A stretch of DNA of 64,000 nucleotides from Vibrio sp. SNU_ST1 (GTDB taxonomy: Bacteria > Pseudomonadota > Gammaproteobacteria > Enterobacterales > Vibrionaceae). The DNA lies in assembly GCF_030563405.1 (NCBI RefSeq), contig NZ_CP130748.1, positions 2,356,001-2,420,000 of the forward strand. The letters run 5' to 3'. The position numbers and the translations under genes were made by a program. How positions within the stretch are numbered: position 1 is the stretch's first letter; each line of letters starts with the position of its first letter. The notes under the pieces were generated by a model. It did no database searches and had not been told where the DNA came from. It worked only from the letters and a program-made list of their open reading frames with translations. Shown here piece by piece: positions 1-9,138 of this stretch.

Positions 1-1732
1 CAAAGATGTACTTAACTTCAGGAGCAGCTTGACCTGCAGCTTCAAGAAGTTTAGCCATTTGAGTGCCCATCTCGAAATCATCGGTAACAACAACAGCAGG
101 CGTAGTTGCTAACTTGAATGTCGTGCGAACCTCTTTAACACGAGCACCTAGGTAAGATTGAGTGCGCTCAACTACAGATTTGAACTCTTCTTCTGTCTCT
201 TTTTGCTTCTCTTTCTCTTCTTCACCTTCAAACTTGCTTAGGTCTAAGCCCGCTTTAGTGATCGATTGGAACTGTTTACCGTCGAAGTCAGTCAGGTAAT
301 TCATTACGTACTCATCAATACGATCGTACATTAGGACCACTTCGATACCTTTTGCTTTGAACTGCTCCAAGTGTGGGCTGTTCTTAGCGGCAGCGTAACT
401 ATCTGCTGTTAGGTAATAGATCTTGTCTTGGCCTTCTTTCATGCGTTCAACGTAAGATGCTAGGCGGATAGTTTGTTCAGCAGAATCCACTTCCGTTGAT
501 GAGAAGCGAAGCAAACCAGCGATTTTTTCTTTGTTCGCCATGTCTTCCGCTGGACCTTCTTTCAGTACAAGGCCAAACTCTTTCCAAAATTCTAGGTACT
601 TGTCGTTGTCATTCTTCGCCATGCGCTCAAGCATAGTCAGCACACGCTTGGTACATGCGCCACGAAGAGACTGAGTAACCTTGTTGTCTTGTAGAATTTC
701 ACGAGACACGTTCAGTGGCAGATCGTTTGAGTCAATCAAACCACGAACGAAACGCATATAAGATGGCATGAACTGCTCTGCGTCATCCATAATAAACACA
801 CGTTGCACGTATAGTTTCAAGCCGCTCTTATGATCACGGTTCATCATATCCCAAGGTGCTTTCGCAGGAATATAAAGCAGACTTGTGTAGTCGTTCTTAC
901 CTTCAACTTTGTTGTGACTCCAGGTTAGTGGATCAGCAAAATCGTGAGATACGTGCTTGTAAAACTCTTGGTACTCTTCTTTCTCAATATCAGACTTGTT
1001 ACGAGTCCAAAGCGCTTGAGCCTTGTTAATCTGTTCCCAATGCTTCTCTTCGGTGTCTTTACCTTCGTCATCTTTCACCGCTGTGAAGATAGAGACAGGG
1101 ATACCAATGTGATCAGAATACTTACCAATCACTTCACGTAGACGCCACTCATTTAAGAACTCTTTGCCGTCTTCACGCATATGAAGAATGATGTCTGTAC
1201 CACGAGATTCTTTCGTGATGTCTTCGATAGTGTAATCACCTTCACCCGCAGAGTGCCATTGCACGGCTTGGTCATTAGCAAGTCCAGCAGCTCGAGTGCG
1301 AACAGTCACTGCGTCTGCAACGATAAATGCAGAATAGAAACCCACACCAAATTGACCAATCAATTGAGAATCTTTGCTTTGGTCTTCAGACAACTTTGAG
1401 AAAAAGTCTGCGGTGCCTGACTTAGCAATAGTACCTAAATGCTCAATAACGTTGTCGCGGCTCATACCGATGCCATTATCAGAGATCGTTAAAGTATTCG
1501 CTTCAGCGTTAAACGAAAGTTTTACACCTAAATCAGCATCGCCTTGGTAAAGGTCGCCATTTGATAGCGCTTGGAAACGAAGCTTATCAGCCGCGTCAGA
1601 TGCGTTAGAGATCAGCTCACGTAGAAAGATTTCTTTATTTGAATACAGTGAGTGAATCATTAGATGAAGTAGTTGTTTTACTTCAGATTGAAAGCCACGA
1701 GTCTCTTTATTTTGCGTTGCCGTTTCGCTCAT
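1..1732 (-). CDS. htpG: Hsp90-family chaperone HtpG (3' end cut by window edge)
   Basis: HtpG is the cytosolic bacterial Hsp90, an ATP-driven homodimeric chaperone that remodels stressed client proteins with DnaK. The frame is open from the ATG at 1732 to base 1, giving 577 residues. The family is about 630 residues, so roughly the last 55 (part of the C-terminal dimerisation domain) lie outside. The GHKL ATPase domain is at the N-terminus: a [10 protein letters not shown]-type helix near residues 40-50, a DNGIGM motif and a GQFGVGFYS lid motif follow. The start is supported by the usual [17 protein letters not shown] opening. The gene is divergent from toxR, an arrangement also known in V. 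cholerae, and a heat-shock promoter lies about 80 bases upstream. Confidence 0.97.
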   Translation of the reverse strand, partial: MSETATQNKETRGFQSEVKQLLHLMIHSLYSNKEIFLRELISNASDAADKLRFQALSNGDLYQGDADLGVKLSFNAEANTLTISDNGIGMSRDNVIEHLGTIAKSGTADFFSKLSEDQSKDSQLIGQFGVGFYSAFIVADAVTVRTRAAGLANDQAVQWHSAGEGDYTIEDITKESRGTDIILHMREDGKEFLNEWRLREVIGKYSDHIGIPVSIFTAVKDDEGKDTEEKHWEQINKAQALWTRNKSDIEKEEYQEFYKHVSHDFADPLTWSHNKVEGKNDYTSLLYIPAKAPWDMMNRDHKSGLKLYVQRVFIMDDAEQFMPSYMRFVRGLIDSNDLPLNVSREILQDNKVTQSLRGACTKRVLTMLERMAKNDNDKYLEFWKEFGLVLKEGPAEDMANKEKIAGLLRFSSTEVDSAEQTIRLASYVERMKEGQDKIYYLTADSYAAAKNSPHLEQFKAKGIEVVLMYDRIDEYVMNYLTDFDGKQFQSITKAGLDLSKFEGEEEKEKQKETEEEFKSVVERTQSYLGARVKEVRTTFKLATTPAVVVTDDFEMGTQMAKLLEAAGQAAPEVKYIF

Positions 1733-1809
1733 TTTTACTCCAAAACATCTATACTTTATGTTGAATAATCATAGGGGCGTTACACATTATGCCACTCTTC
1801 TGTTCATTA

Positions 1810-1837
1810 ACATGAGGATGACAAATGTAAATTCAAG
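1810..1837 (-). promoter_or_regulatory. sigma-32 (heat-shock) promoter of htpG
   Basis: On the minus strand the -35 element reads CTTGAAT and the -10 element CCTCATGT, separated by 13 bases. The sigma-32 consensus is CTTGAAA, 13-15 bases, CCCCATnT, so there is one mismatch in each element. It lies about 80 bases upstream of the htpG ATG. HtpG is a classic sigma-32 regulon member. Confidence 0.75.
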
Positions 1838-2002
1838 GTCAAAAAGCATAAAAACACTGTTTTTTTGATCTGTTTTTATTATCCTTGAGTGTTATAAATA
1901 TAAAAGAACATAAAAGAAGCCATGATTTGGTGAAGAATTAACAGAACTTCACCTGAGATTTGTCTATTTCGCACCCCAAATCATCCAAAATAGAAGAGTT
2001 CA

Positions 2003-2914
2003 ATGAGCAATATCGGCACAAAGTTTATTCTCGCACAGCGGTTCGTATTTGACCCAAATAGCAACTCACTTGTTGATCAGATGAGCGACGGTGAAGTCGT
2101 ACGCCTTGGCAGCAATGAAAGCCGCATTCTCCTGATGCTGTCAGAAAGACCCAATGAAGTTATCACTCGTAACGAATTACACGAATATGTTTGGCGAGAC
2201 CAAGGCTTTGAGGTGGACGACTCTAGCTTAACGCAAGCGGTATCGACACTCAGAAAAATGCTCAAAGACTCAACCAAATCTCCAGCATTCGTAAAGACTG
2301 TTCCTAAACGCGGTTACCAATTTATCGCGACGGTTGAACGCTCAGCACCACTGTCATCAAATGATCAGCCAGTAACAACTGAAATTTCAGAAAGTGACGT
2401 AGAGCCGATCTTAACGTTTGCTAATACCACATTAGCTGACGAGGTCATCACTGAAACTATCGACCCAGAGCCGATTGCAAAGGCTCAAGAGCCCCATGTC
2501 GAATCGGAACCGGTGACCAATCAGGCTGAACCTAAAACTGAAAGCCCTAATAAATGGTTAGCGTTTGGAATACTGCTTGTCGCTTTCATCATGCCAGTAC
2601 TCGTTTTAACGTTAACGAACCCAGCAGAGTCAGAGTTTCGAACATTAGCAGAGGTTAATGGTGTCAAAGTTCAAACACCAATTAACCACCCGAGTCTGAC
2701 TAGTTGGCTACCAGCGATAGAGAAATGTGTATTGCGTTACAACACTAACCACACAGGCATGCTAAAGCCAACTGAAGTGATTGCAACAGGGGGGCAAGGT
2801 AACAATCTAGCTCTAAACTATATTCACCCTCAAGATTACTCGAGCGAGAATATAACTCTAAGAATTTACGCAAACCAGTCGGATGTAAACGACATTTGTA
2901 ACGGTGGTCAGTAA
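2003..2914 (+). CDS. toxR: Transmembrane transcriptional regulator ToxR
   Basis: ToxR is an inner-membrane winged-helix regulator that senses bile, pH and periplasmic state and controls porins and, in pathogens, virulence genes. This 303-residue protein has a cytoplasmic OmpR/PhoB-type DNA-binding domain at about residues 15-112, with a recognition helix around SSLTQAVSTLRK and a KRGYQF wing. An acidic, proline-rich linker (about 113-183) varies between vibrios. A membrane segment at about 185-206 follows, then a short periplasmic domain. The two periplasmic cysteines (Cys242, Cys299) needed for the intramolecular disulfide are both present. toxS follows one base after the stop codon, so the two are co-transcribed. 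ToxR probably acts on outer-membrane porins, and a porin gene lies 11 kb away. Confidence 0.96.
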   Translation: MSNIGTKFILAQRFVFDPNSNSLVDQMSDGEVVRLGSNESRILLMLSERPNEVITRNELHEYVWRDQGFEVDDSSLTQAVSTLRKMLKDSTKSPAFVKTVPKRGYQFIATVERSAPLSSNDQPVTTEISESDVEPILTFANTTLADEVITETIDPEPIAKAQEPHVESEPVTNQAEPKTESPNKWLAFGILLVAFIMPVLVLTLTNPAESEFRTLAEVNGVKVQTPINHPSLTSWLPAIEKCVLRYNTNHTGMLKPTEVIATGGQGNNLALNYIHPQDYSSENITLRIYANQSDVNDICNGGQ

Positions 2915-2915
2915 C

Positions 2916-3431
2916 ATGAAATTAAAAGTATCCATTATTTTACTGGTTATCTCTGCTTTCTTTAGCGGTTGGTTGTACTGGGGTAGCGATGCAAAAGTAG
3001 AGCGCTTGCTGACACAACACGAATGGCAATCGAAAATGGTCACGCTGATTAGCGATATCAAGCAAGAGGATTCAATCGGACCACTGCGCAAAGTTGAATT
3101 GTCATCGAATGCGAAATACCTGCCAAATGGTACGTATCTGAGAATGGCTGTGGTTAAATTGTATGGCACTCAGACTGCACCCGCAAACGTCATCAATATT
3201 TCCGAAACCGGTCAGTGGGATATTAACGATAATTACTTACTGATCTCACCAACGGAGTTTAAAGATGTCACTTCTGCTGAGCGACAAGACTTTTCGGAAG
3301 AGCAACTCGAACTGATCACTCAAGTGATTAAAATGGATGCAGAACAAAGCCGACGCATTGATATTATTAATCAGAAGGCACTGCTGCTCACTAGCCTAAA
3401 TCATGGCTCTAGAGTATTGTTCTCAAACTAA
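2916..3431 (+). CDS. toxS: ToxR-stabilising membrane protein ToxS
   Basis: ToxS is a bitopic inner-membrane protein whose periplasmic domain binds and protects the ToxR periplasmic domain from proteolysis. The ATG at 2916 lies one base after the toxR stop codon. An in-frame upstream start at 2904 would overlap toxR and add four residues, but the MKLKVS start matches the family. The 171-residue protein has one N-terminal membrane segment (about residues 5-22) and a periplasmic remainder. The motif LPNGTYLRMAVVKLY is typical. Translation is probably coupled to toxR, and a strong terminator follows 75 bases later. Confidence 0.95.
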   Translation: MKLKVSIILLVISAFFSGWLYWGSDAKVERLLTQHEWQSKMVTLISDIKQEDSIGPLRKVELSSNAKYLPNGTYLRMAVVKLYGTQTAPANVINISETGQWDINDNYLLISPTEFKDVTSAERQDFSEEQLELITQVIKMDAEQSRRIDIINQKALLLTSLNHGSRVLFSN

Positions 3432-3503
3432 AGCTGGCTCAAACTAAAACTCGACAGTTATTTAATATCAAAAACTTTATATCATTAAACAATATACCAA
3501 TAG

Positions 3504-3527
3504 AAAGGGGCATGATGCCCCTTTTTT
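3504..3527 (+). terminator. Intrinsic terminator of toxRS
   Basis: GGGGCATGATGCCCC forms a hairpin at 3507-3521 and is followed directly by six T residues. Confidence 0.85.
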
Positions 3528-3574
3528 ATTAACTGTTGACATCAAACTACTGTATAGAATTTTCAAGGATACCT

Positions 3575-3886
3575 ATGAATGCAGAACCAAACTCGGTAGG
3601 TACATCAATCTCCAAAGCGACCATCGCAATACACTATTGCCGTCAATGCAATTGGATGCTTCGTTCTAGTTGGTTATGCCAAGAGTTACTGCATACTTTC
3701 AGTGAAGAGATAGAGCAAGTGAGTTTACACCCAGATACCGGAGGTCGATTTGAGGTTTTTTGTAATGGAATACAGATTTGGGAAAGAAAAGCGGACGGCG
3801 GTTTTCCTGAGGCTAAAGTTCTGAAGCAAAGAGTACGAAACATCATTGCTCCAGACAGAGACCTCGGCCACGTGGACTCAAAGTAA
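3575..3886 (+). CDS. SelT/SelW/SelH-family (Rdx) thioredoxin-fold protein
   Basis: This 103-residue protein belongs to the Rdx family, small thioredoxin-fold redox proteins whose eukaryotic members are selenoproteins. The redox motif CRQC is at residues 22-25, so this is the Cys form with no in-frame TGA. The family signature continues with GGRFEVF and GGFPEAKVLKQRVRN. The ATG at 3575 is preceded by AAGGA. A TTG start at 3536 would add 13 residues but has no ribosome site and lies just behind the toxRS terminator. The physiological partner is unknown. It appears to be monocistronic. Confidence 0.85.
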   Translation: MNAEPNSVGTSISKATIAIHYCRQCNWMLRSSWLCQELLHTFSEEIEQVSLHPDTGGRFEVFCNGIQIWERKADGGFPEAKVLKQRVRNIIAPDRDLGHVDSK

Positions 3887-3955
3887 GCCTTTGCACAGAA
3901 GTCAGCAATTCTGTTCCGCCACTCGATGTAATGTTGATGGAACTAACTCGAAATC

Positions 3956-4501
3956 TTATAGCTGACCACTCACGAGAACATCACCGTCAAGGCTGATGAT
4001 TTTGAAGACATTGTTTTCATAGACGCCGTAGCTTGCTGCGTGGCCATCTCGCGGGAATGTCACAGAGCTAGGGTTAAAGATAAAGATTTCTTCTTGGTAT
4101 TCAGCAACTGGAATATGGGTATGACCGTGGGCAATAATGTCACCCGCTTTCAGCGCAGGCCTTTTATTGGTATTGTACAAATGGCCATGGGTTAAAAAGA
4201 TACGCTGACCTGATTCTAATAGTACCCACGAGTAATCCATCATCATTGGAAAAGACAACAGCATCTGATCCACTTCGCTATCGCAGTTGCCACGAACAGC
4301 AATAATTTCTTGAGAAAACGCATTCAACTTCTCTGCAACCGCCGGCGGGTTATATCCTTCTGGGATCGGGTTTCTTGGACCATGATTCAGAATGTCACCC
4401 AATAGCACTAAATATTGCGCACCAGACGCTTGGTAGAGTTCTAATACCTTTTCTGTTGCTGGCAGCGAACCGTGTAGGTCTGAAGCAAAAAATAATTTCA
4501 C
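3956..4501 (-). CDS. yfcE: Phosphodiesterase YfcE (calcineurin-like metallophosphoesterase)
   Basis: YfcE is a cytosolic, manganese-dependent phosphodiesterase active on model phosphodiesters. Its natural substrate is unsettled. All metal-binding motifs of the calcineurin-like fold are visible in this 181-residue protein: D8-x-H10, GD at 35-36, GNCDSE at 71-76, HGH at 105-107 and HGHTH at 125-129. It lies 47 bases downstream of the CBS-domain gene on the same strand, so read-through from the DUF1538 operon is possible, though its function is unrelated as far as can be seen. Confidence 0.93.
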   Translation of the reverse strand: MKLFFASDLHGSLPATEKVLELYQASGAQYLVLLGDILNHGPRNPIPEGYNPPAVAEKLNAFSQEIIAVRGNCDSEVDQMLLSFPMMMDYSWVLLESGQRIFLTHGHLYNTNKRPALKAGDIIAHGHTHIPVAEYQEEIFIFNPSSVTFPRDGHAASYGVYENNVFKIISLDGDVLVSGQL

Positions 4502-4548
4502 ACGTACTTCTCCATAAAATTTATGAGCCTATTGTACGTATCTAACAG

Positions 4549-4956
4549 CTACACGTCATCTCTCGCCATACCGTTGATCACGATATTATTGTAACTAACC
4601 ATACCGACTATCTTGTTATCACTAACGACTGGCGCACGACTGATACCAAAACGCTCAAACAAGCGTGCACAGTACTTCACATTCATGTCAGCAGACACGC
4701 TTAACGCTGGTTTAGTCATGATCTCATAAACGTTAGTTCGCTTTGGAGACCGATTTTTAGCTAATACTTTTTTGGCAATGTCATTCATCAATACGATGCC
4801 GTATTCATCATCTTCGTGGCGCTTATCGACAATAATGGCTTTCACTTTGTGCTTTTTCGCCATCTCTATCGCTTCCAACACAGTGGTTAGCCCATCGATA
4901 ATCACATACGTATTAGCCATTACATCGCTTACTCGGATTTTTTCACTGACACTCAT
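4549..4956 (-). CDS. CBS-domain pair protein
   Basis: This 135-residue protein is almost entirely a Bateman module: CBS1 at about residues 9-65 and CBS2 at about 76-130. It has no catalytic domain. Such stand-alone modules usually bind adenine nucleotides and control a partner protein. Its ATG overlaps the stop codon of the PII-like gene by four bases (ATGA), which implies translational coupling. In this context it is probably a second nucleotide-sensing subunit for the DUF1538 membrane proteins. That role is inferred from position only. Confidence 0.85.
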   Translation of the reverse strand: MSVSEKIRVSDVMANTYVIIDGLTTVLEAIEMAKKHKVKAIIVDKRHEDDEYGIVLMNDIAKKVLAKNRSPKRTNVYEIMTKPALSVSADMNVKYCARLFERFGISRAPVVSDNKIVGMVSYNNIVINGMARDDV

Positions 4957-5303
4957 AACTCGTCCTCCACAACCTTAGTTAATGTTTCAACTTGGTGCGC
5001 GACCCCGACCGCATCTTCGACATCGATCTGCACTGCTATCCCTTGCCCTGACTCTTGGTCGAATTCCCCCACTTCACCGATAGTTTCAAGAATATGCCTA
5101 GCTAGGTGCTCCTCAACCACAAACAGCAACACATCTTTTTGCACCTCTAACGTTAACCCAAAGAAGGTGCGTTTTTGGTTTAGCCCCTGCCCTCTGGCAT
5201 TGTTAATCACGGTTGCCCCTGTTGCGCCCGCATCACGCGCGGCGTCGAGCACGACATCGGTCTTGCTCTCTTCTACAAACGCTAAGATAAGTTTAAAGCG
5301 CAT
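4953..5303 (-). CDS. PII-like signalling protein of the DUF1538 operon
   Basis: This 116-residue protein has the PII/GlnK fold pattern: an opening [13 protein letters not shown] strand, a DAARDAGATGATVINNARGQG region where the T-loop begins, and a GQGIAVQIDVEDAVGV C-terminal part. It is not canonical GlnB. The Tyr51 uridylylation site and the RTGE-type C-terminus are missing, and a true GlnB is encoded at 59669-60007. PII-like proteins typically bind adenine nucleotides or small metabolites and gate a neighbouring transporter. The gene overlaps the upstream DUF1538 gene by 11 bases and the downstream CBS gene by four. Confidence 0.85.
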   Translation of the reverse strand: MRFKLILAFVEESKTDVVLDAARDAGATGATVINNARGQGLNQKRTFFGLTLEVQKDVLLFVVEEHLARHILETIGEVGEFDQESGQGIAVQIDVEDAVGVAHQVETLTKVVEDEL

Positions 5304-6087
5304 CTTTGCTCTCCTTAGAGGATTGTGATCGGTTTAGCCATTGCGTTATTTGGGCATACCCCATCACGGATATAATTGGAAATAAGCTCGCGAAAGCAAT
5401 CAACCCAAAGCCATCAATTACCGGATTTCTTCCTGGCACCGTTGACGCGAGTCCCAACCCAAGTGCCGTTACTAAAGGAACCGTCACCGTTGATGTCGTA
5501 ACCCCGCCAGAATCGTAAGCCAATGGAATAATCAATTTGGGTGCATAAAAGGTCTGAATTACCACAATGACATAGCCAACAATGATGTAGTAATGAATAG
5601 GGTCACCAGCCACGATGCGATAACTACCTAGCGATATGCCAATCGCTACGCCTAACGCCACGGAGATCCTCAGCCCATTAACGCTGATACTACCACCAGA
5701 GACTTGATTCGCCTTGATCGCTACCGCAATCAAAGAGGGCTCAGCTATCGTGGTACTAAAACCAATACAAAACGCGAAAAGGTAAACCCAGTAATAATCA
5801 AACCAAACTAAGGCAAGGCCTGAACTGATCTTAAATTCAGTCAGAAAACTGGGCTCGGTCAATTGCATTGCCATTGTCTCCCCCAAAGGAAACAACGCGA
5901 GCTCTAACCCCATCAAAAAGAGCGATAAACCAAGAATGACGTAAAAGAAACCTACCAACACTTTGGCTAGGTTATTAACTGGCTTGCGCAGCACCGCCAA
6001 TTGAAAACCAAAGATGATCACCGCAATTGGAATCACATCCATCACAGTGCCTAAAAAGGTGTCGATAAATTGTTGGACACTGATCAT
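5293..6087 (-). CDS. DUF1538 family membrane protein (second copy)
   Basis: This 264-residue polytopic inner-membrane protein has about seven hydrophobic segments. It is a paralogue of the gene directly upstream. Shared blocks include TTIAEP (about residues 110-116), [18 protein letters not shown] and [12 protein letters not shown]. Two polar, glycine/threonine-rich turns (TTIAEPxLxAVA and [14 protein letters not shown]) resemble re-entrant loops of secondary transporters, which is inference. No substrate is known. Its ATG overlaps the upstream copy's stop by four bases and its 3' end overlaps the PII-like gene by 11 bases. Confidence 0.85.
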   Translation of the reverse strand: MISVQQFIDTFLGTVMDVIPIAVIIFGFQLAVLRKPVNNLAKVLVGFFYVILGLSLFLMGLELALFPLGETMAMQLTEPSFLTEFKISSGLALVWFDYYWVYLFAFCIGFSTTIAEPSLIAVAIKANQVSGGSISVNGLRISVALGVAIGISLGSYRIVAGDPIHYYIIVGYVIVVIQTFYAPKLIIPLAYDSGGVTTSTVTVPLVTALGLGLASTVPGRNPVIDGFGLIAFASLFPIISVMGYAQITQWLNRSQSSKESKDAL

Positions 6088-6818
6088 GTCACCACCATCC
6101 CATACACCATGACAAACATCATCGGCAGCAGTGAAGCAAAGGCGATCAATCCAAAGCCATCAATCATCGGGTTTCTTCCTTTAATCGCAGACGCTAACCC
6201 CACCCCCAATGCGGTCACTAACGGAACGGTGATCGTCGATGTTGTCACTCCACCGGAGTCATACGCAATCCCAATGATATTTTCAGGGGCGAAAGCGGTG
6301 AGCACCACCACACCAATATAACCACCGATGATCATGTACTGAATTGGCCAGCCTTTTAATATTCGCAGCACGCCAAGTAAAATAGCGATACCAACCGACA
6401 ATGCCACTGTCAAGCGCAAGCCATCGGCGTACTGTTCCATTTCATCTAAAGAGTTGGGAATAACACCACCTTCAGCGGCCACTTCTGCTGCTTCGGCGGC
6501 CACTGCGGTTAACGCAGGTTCGGCAATGGTGGTACCAAAGCCTAAACAGAAAGCGAAGGTCAATAACCAAAACACGCTCCCCTTACGAGCAAAAGCTTGA
6601 GCCATCGACTCGCCGATTGGGAAGAGACCCATTTCAAGGCCAAAGATAAAAAAAGTCAGTCCCAAAACCACCAGCACTAAGCCAATTAGAATAGACAAAA
6701 GATGAGGGAGTGGCTCTTGCAAAACAGCAAGCTGGAAGAAAGTAATCACCGCCACGATCGGCAAGAGATCCCTTAGACTACCTAACATGGCTCGAAACAA
6801 AGCAAGCACTGCTGTCAT
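6084..6818 (-). CDS. DUF1538 family membrane protein (first copy)
   Basis: This is the first gene of a four-gene overlapping operon: DUF1538, DUF1538, PII-like, CBS. The 244-residue protein has about six to seven membrane segments. It shows the same conserved blocks as the next gene: [14 protein letters not shown] near residues 100-113, [18 protein letters not shown] and [18 protein letters not shown]. Between the two halves it carries an Ala/Glu-rich insert ([12 protein letters not shown]) and a hydrophilic stretch lacking in the paralogue. AGGAG lies six bases upstream of the ATG. The pair may form a heteromeric membrane complex. Function is unknown. Confidence 0.85.
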   Translation of the reverse strand: MTAVLALFRAMLGSLRDLLPIVAVITFFQLAVLQEPLPHLLSILIGLVLVVLGLTFFIFGLEMGLFPIGESMAQAFARKGSVFWLLTFAFCLGFGTTIAEPALTAVAAEAAEVAAEGGVIPNSLDEMEQYADGLRLTVALSVGIAILLGVLRILKGWPIQYMIIGGYIGVVVLTAFAPENIIGIAYDSGGVTTSTITVPLVTALGVGLASAIKGRNPMIDGFGLIAFASLLPMMFVMVYGMVVT

Positions 6819-7119
6819 CGCAACTCCTAGTCATTGAAATTGTGCCTGGTTATTAATTACCAATAATCATGGCAAATCCTTATCATTCCTTATGTGACAA
6901 ATATTACGCAGTTGGTAACATATCCGAGTAAAATCCATAAGTGTGATAACGGTACACATCCTGACCAAATGAATTTAATTTCTCGCCAGAGTAAATTAAA
7001 TCAGGCGTAATTCAGGTATCACACGATTGAAACCAACTGATCGTTATAGTGATTTTTTCGTATTGATTGGCGATTAAAAACAAGCCATGTCTATAATTAT
7101 GTGTAATAGGGAGATTGGT
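6819..7119. other. Divergent intergenic region, DUF1538 operon / yfcH
   Basis: About 300 bases separate two divergent transcription units and must hold both promoters. The only clear signal besides ribosome sites is moderate AT-richness. I could not assign a confident -35/-10 pair or operator on either strand. Confidence 0.5.
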
Positions 7120-8034
7120 ATGAAGATATTGTTAACTGGTGGTACTGGATTTATTGGCTCTGAATTGGTCAAAAGTTGGAACACTGACGACGTGACACTG
7201 CTGACGCGGAGTCCTGAAAAAGCGAAGCAAAACCTAAATCACCTCAACCAGAACAACCTTCATTACATTCAATCCCTTGATGAACTCAGTGATCTCAATG
7301 ATTTTGATGTTGTCGTCAACCTCGCAGGTGAACCGATTGCAGATAAGCGTTGGAGTACAGAGCAAAAAGAGAGGATCTGTCACAGTCGCTGGCACATCAC
7401 TGAAAAACTGGTCGAATTAATTCATGCCAGTAGCCCCCCACCGGAGGTTTTTATTAGCGGTTCGGCTGTAGGTTACTATGGCGATCAACAGCAACACCCA
7501 TTTGATGAATCACTACAAGTAGAAGACGAAAGTTTTCCCCATAAAGTCTGTGCGCACTGGGAAGAGATAGCCAAGAGAGCCCAATCCGATGAGACGCGTG
7601 TGATACTACTAAGAACGGGGATTGTGTTAGGTGAAAATGGCGGCGCGTTGAAGAAGATGCTAATGCCCTACAAGCTCGGGGTAGGCGGACCGTTAGGTTC
7701 AGGCCAGCAATACATGCCTTGGATCCACATGCTTGATATGGTGAGAGCTATCAACCACTTATTGTCGATTCCTCACGCTCAAGGGGAATTTAATATGTGT
7801 GCCCCTCATCCTGTAACCAACAAACTGTTCAGCAGCACACTCGCCAAGCAACTACGCCGACCTCATTTCTTATTCACGCCGAAATGGGCAATGTCGCTTC
7901 TGATGGGGGAATCTTCTTGTCTGCTCTTTGACAGCATTCGTTCCAAACCAAAGAAACTCACTGAAATGGGATTTATCTTTAGTTATTCACGAATCGAACC
8001 AGCCTTAAAAAACTTGTTACAACATCAAGACTAA
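7120..8034 (+). CDS. yfcH: TIGR01777-family NAD(P)-dependent epimerase-like protein YfcH
   Basis: This is an extended short-chain dehydrogenase fold protein of unknown substrate, related to sugar-nucleotide epimerases and to plant SulA-like proteins. The 304-residue product starts with the Rossmann motif GGTGFIG (residues 7-13). It has the family blocks NLAGEPIADKRW and SGSAVGYYGD, and a C-terminal domain beginning around PHFLFTPKWA. The ATG at 7120 is preceded by a GGGAG ribosome site. An ATG at 7087 is in frame but would add 11 residues ahead of MKILLTGGTG, so I reject it. A second dehydrogenase-fold gene follows 43 bases downstream. Confidence 0.92.
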   Translation: MKILLTGGTGFIGSELVKSWNTDDVTLLTRSPEKAKQNLNHLNQNNLHYIQSLDELSDLNDFDVVVNLAGEPIADKRWSTEQKERICHSRWHITEKLVELIHASSPPPEVFISGSAVGYYGDQQQHPFDESLQVEDESFPHKVCAHWEEIAKRAQSDETRVILLRTGIVLGENGGALKKMLMPYKLGVGGPLGSGQQYMPWIHMLDMVRAINHLLSIPHAQGEFNMCAPHPVTNKLFSSTLAKQLRRPHFLFTPKWAMSLLMGESSCLLFDSIRSKPKKLTEMGFIFSYSRIEPALKNLLQHQD

Positions 8035-8077
8035 TTCTTTACCCTAGAGCGATAAAGACTCTAATGAAGGATTAAGC

Positions 8078-8905
8078 GTGAACAAGTCGATTCTTATCAC
8101 CGGTTGCTCAACGGGTATTGGCTACACATGTGCACATGCACTACAGAAGCGTGGCTTCCACGTCATTGCGTCGTGTCGTCATCCGCAAGATGTACAGCGT
8201 CTGCAAGATGAAGGACTGACCTGCATACAGCTCGACCTTTCTAATCAAGAAAGCATTGAACAAGCTGCACAGCTTGCTATTGAGCTGGCACCTAACGGAT
8301 TGTATGGCTTATTCAACAACGGCGCTTATGGTCAAGCAGGAGCCTTAGAAGACTTGCCGACACAAGGGCTCAAAGAACAGTTCGAAACGAATTTCTTTGG
8401 TTGGCACCATCTTGTTTGTCAAATCCTTCCGCACATGCGCGAGCGCGGCGAAGGTCGGATCGTTCAAAACAGTTCAGTCCTAGGCTTTGCTGCAATGAAA
8501 TATCGTGGCGCTTACAACGCTTCGAAGTTCGCGCTTGAGGGGTGGACAGATACGTTACGTTTAGAGCTGTATGGTAGCGGTATACATATCTCGTTATTAC
8601 AACCCGGTCCAATTGAAACCCAGTTTAGAAACAACGCCCTGACAGCCTTCAATAAATGGATTACCATTACTGGTAGCGCTCATCAAGAAGCTTATCAACA
8701 GCAAAAAAACCGACTCGAAAAAGAATCATCGAACAACGCTTTTGTTCTGCCGCCTGAAAGTTGTATTGAACCGGTTTATCACGCACTCACCGCAGATAAA
8801 CCCAAGCTCAGATACCGAGTTACAACCCCAACTAAAGTGTTCGCGGTATTGAAAAGGATTCTACCGAGTCGCTGGCTAGACCCTATTTTGAGAAAAGCTG
8901 CATAA
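8078..8905 (+). CDS. Short-chain dehydrogenase/reductase (SDR) family oxidoreductase
   Basis: This is a classical SDR of 275 residues. The cofactor motif TGCSTGIG is at residues 8-15, an NNGAYG block at about 78-83, and the catalytic YNASK motif at about residues 147-151, with the catalytic serine in NSSVLGF upstream. It starts with GTG, preceded by GAAGGA. The substrate cannot be inferred. Similar proteins are annotated as generic SDR oxidoreductases acting on alcohols or ketones. It follows yfcH closely and may share its transcript. Confidence 0.87.
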   Translation: MNKSILITGCSTGIGYTCAHALQKRGFHVIASCRHPQDVQRLQDEGLTCIQLDLSNQESIEQAAQLAIELAPNGLYGLFNNGAYGQAGALEDLPTQGLKEQFETNFFGWHHLVCQILPHMRERGEGRIVQNSSVLGFAAMKYRGAYNASKFALEGWTDTLRLELYGSGIHISLLQPGPIETQFRNNALTAFNKWITITGSAHQEAYQQQKNRLEKESSNNAFVLPPESCIEPVYHALTADKPKLRYRVTTPTKVFAVLKRILPSRWLDPILRKAA

Positions 8906-9034
8906 ATTTCTAACTTTGAATGCATCGTCGCAAACTTTAATGTAACGATGTAATTTTTCCGTAACAATAAGATGTCATGATTTATCCTATCTCATCGATT
9001 ATCCCCAATTGATGAATCGACTTCTGGATATTTC

Positions 9035-9100
9035 ATGACTTTAAACCGCCTCAATTGGGTAGGTGTGAGTCTGGCGATTACGTTGTTTATTCTGTTTTGA
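9035..9100 (+). CDS. Possible 21-residue hydrophobic peptide ORF
   Basis: An ATG at 9035 opens 21 codons ending in TGA. After an MTLNRLN start nearly all residues are hydrophobic (WVGVSLAITLFILF), as in small single-pass membrane peptides. The ribosome site is weak (CTGGAT about eight bases upstream). A strong hairpin with a T tail follows 38 bases later, so this may be a short independent transcript. It could equally be chance. Confidence 0.3.
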   Translation: MTLNRLNWVGVSLAITLFILF

Positions 9101-9138
9101 GTATCTCACGCAATGCCTCACTGACCACCTCAATGATA

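Noticed and set aside
6890-6925. Possible CRP site near TGTGACAAATATTACG
   Set aside because: Only the left half-site TGTGA is good. The right half lacks TCACA.
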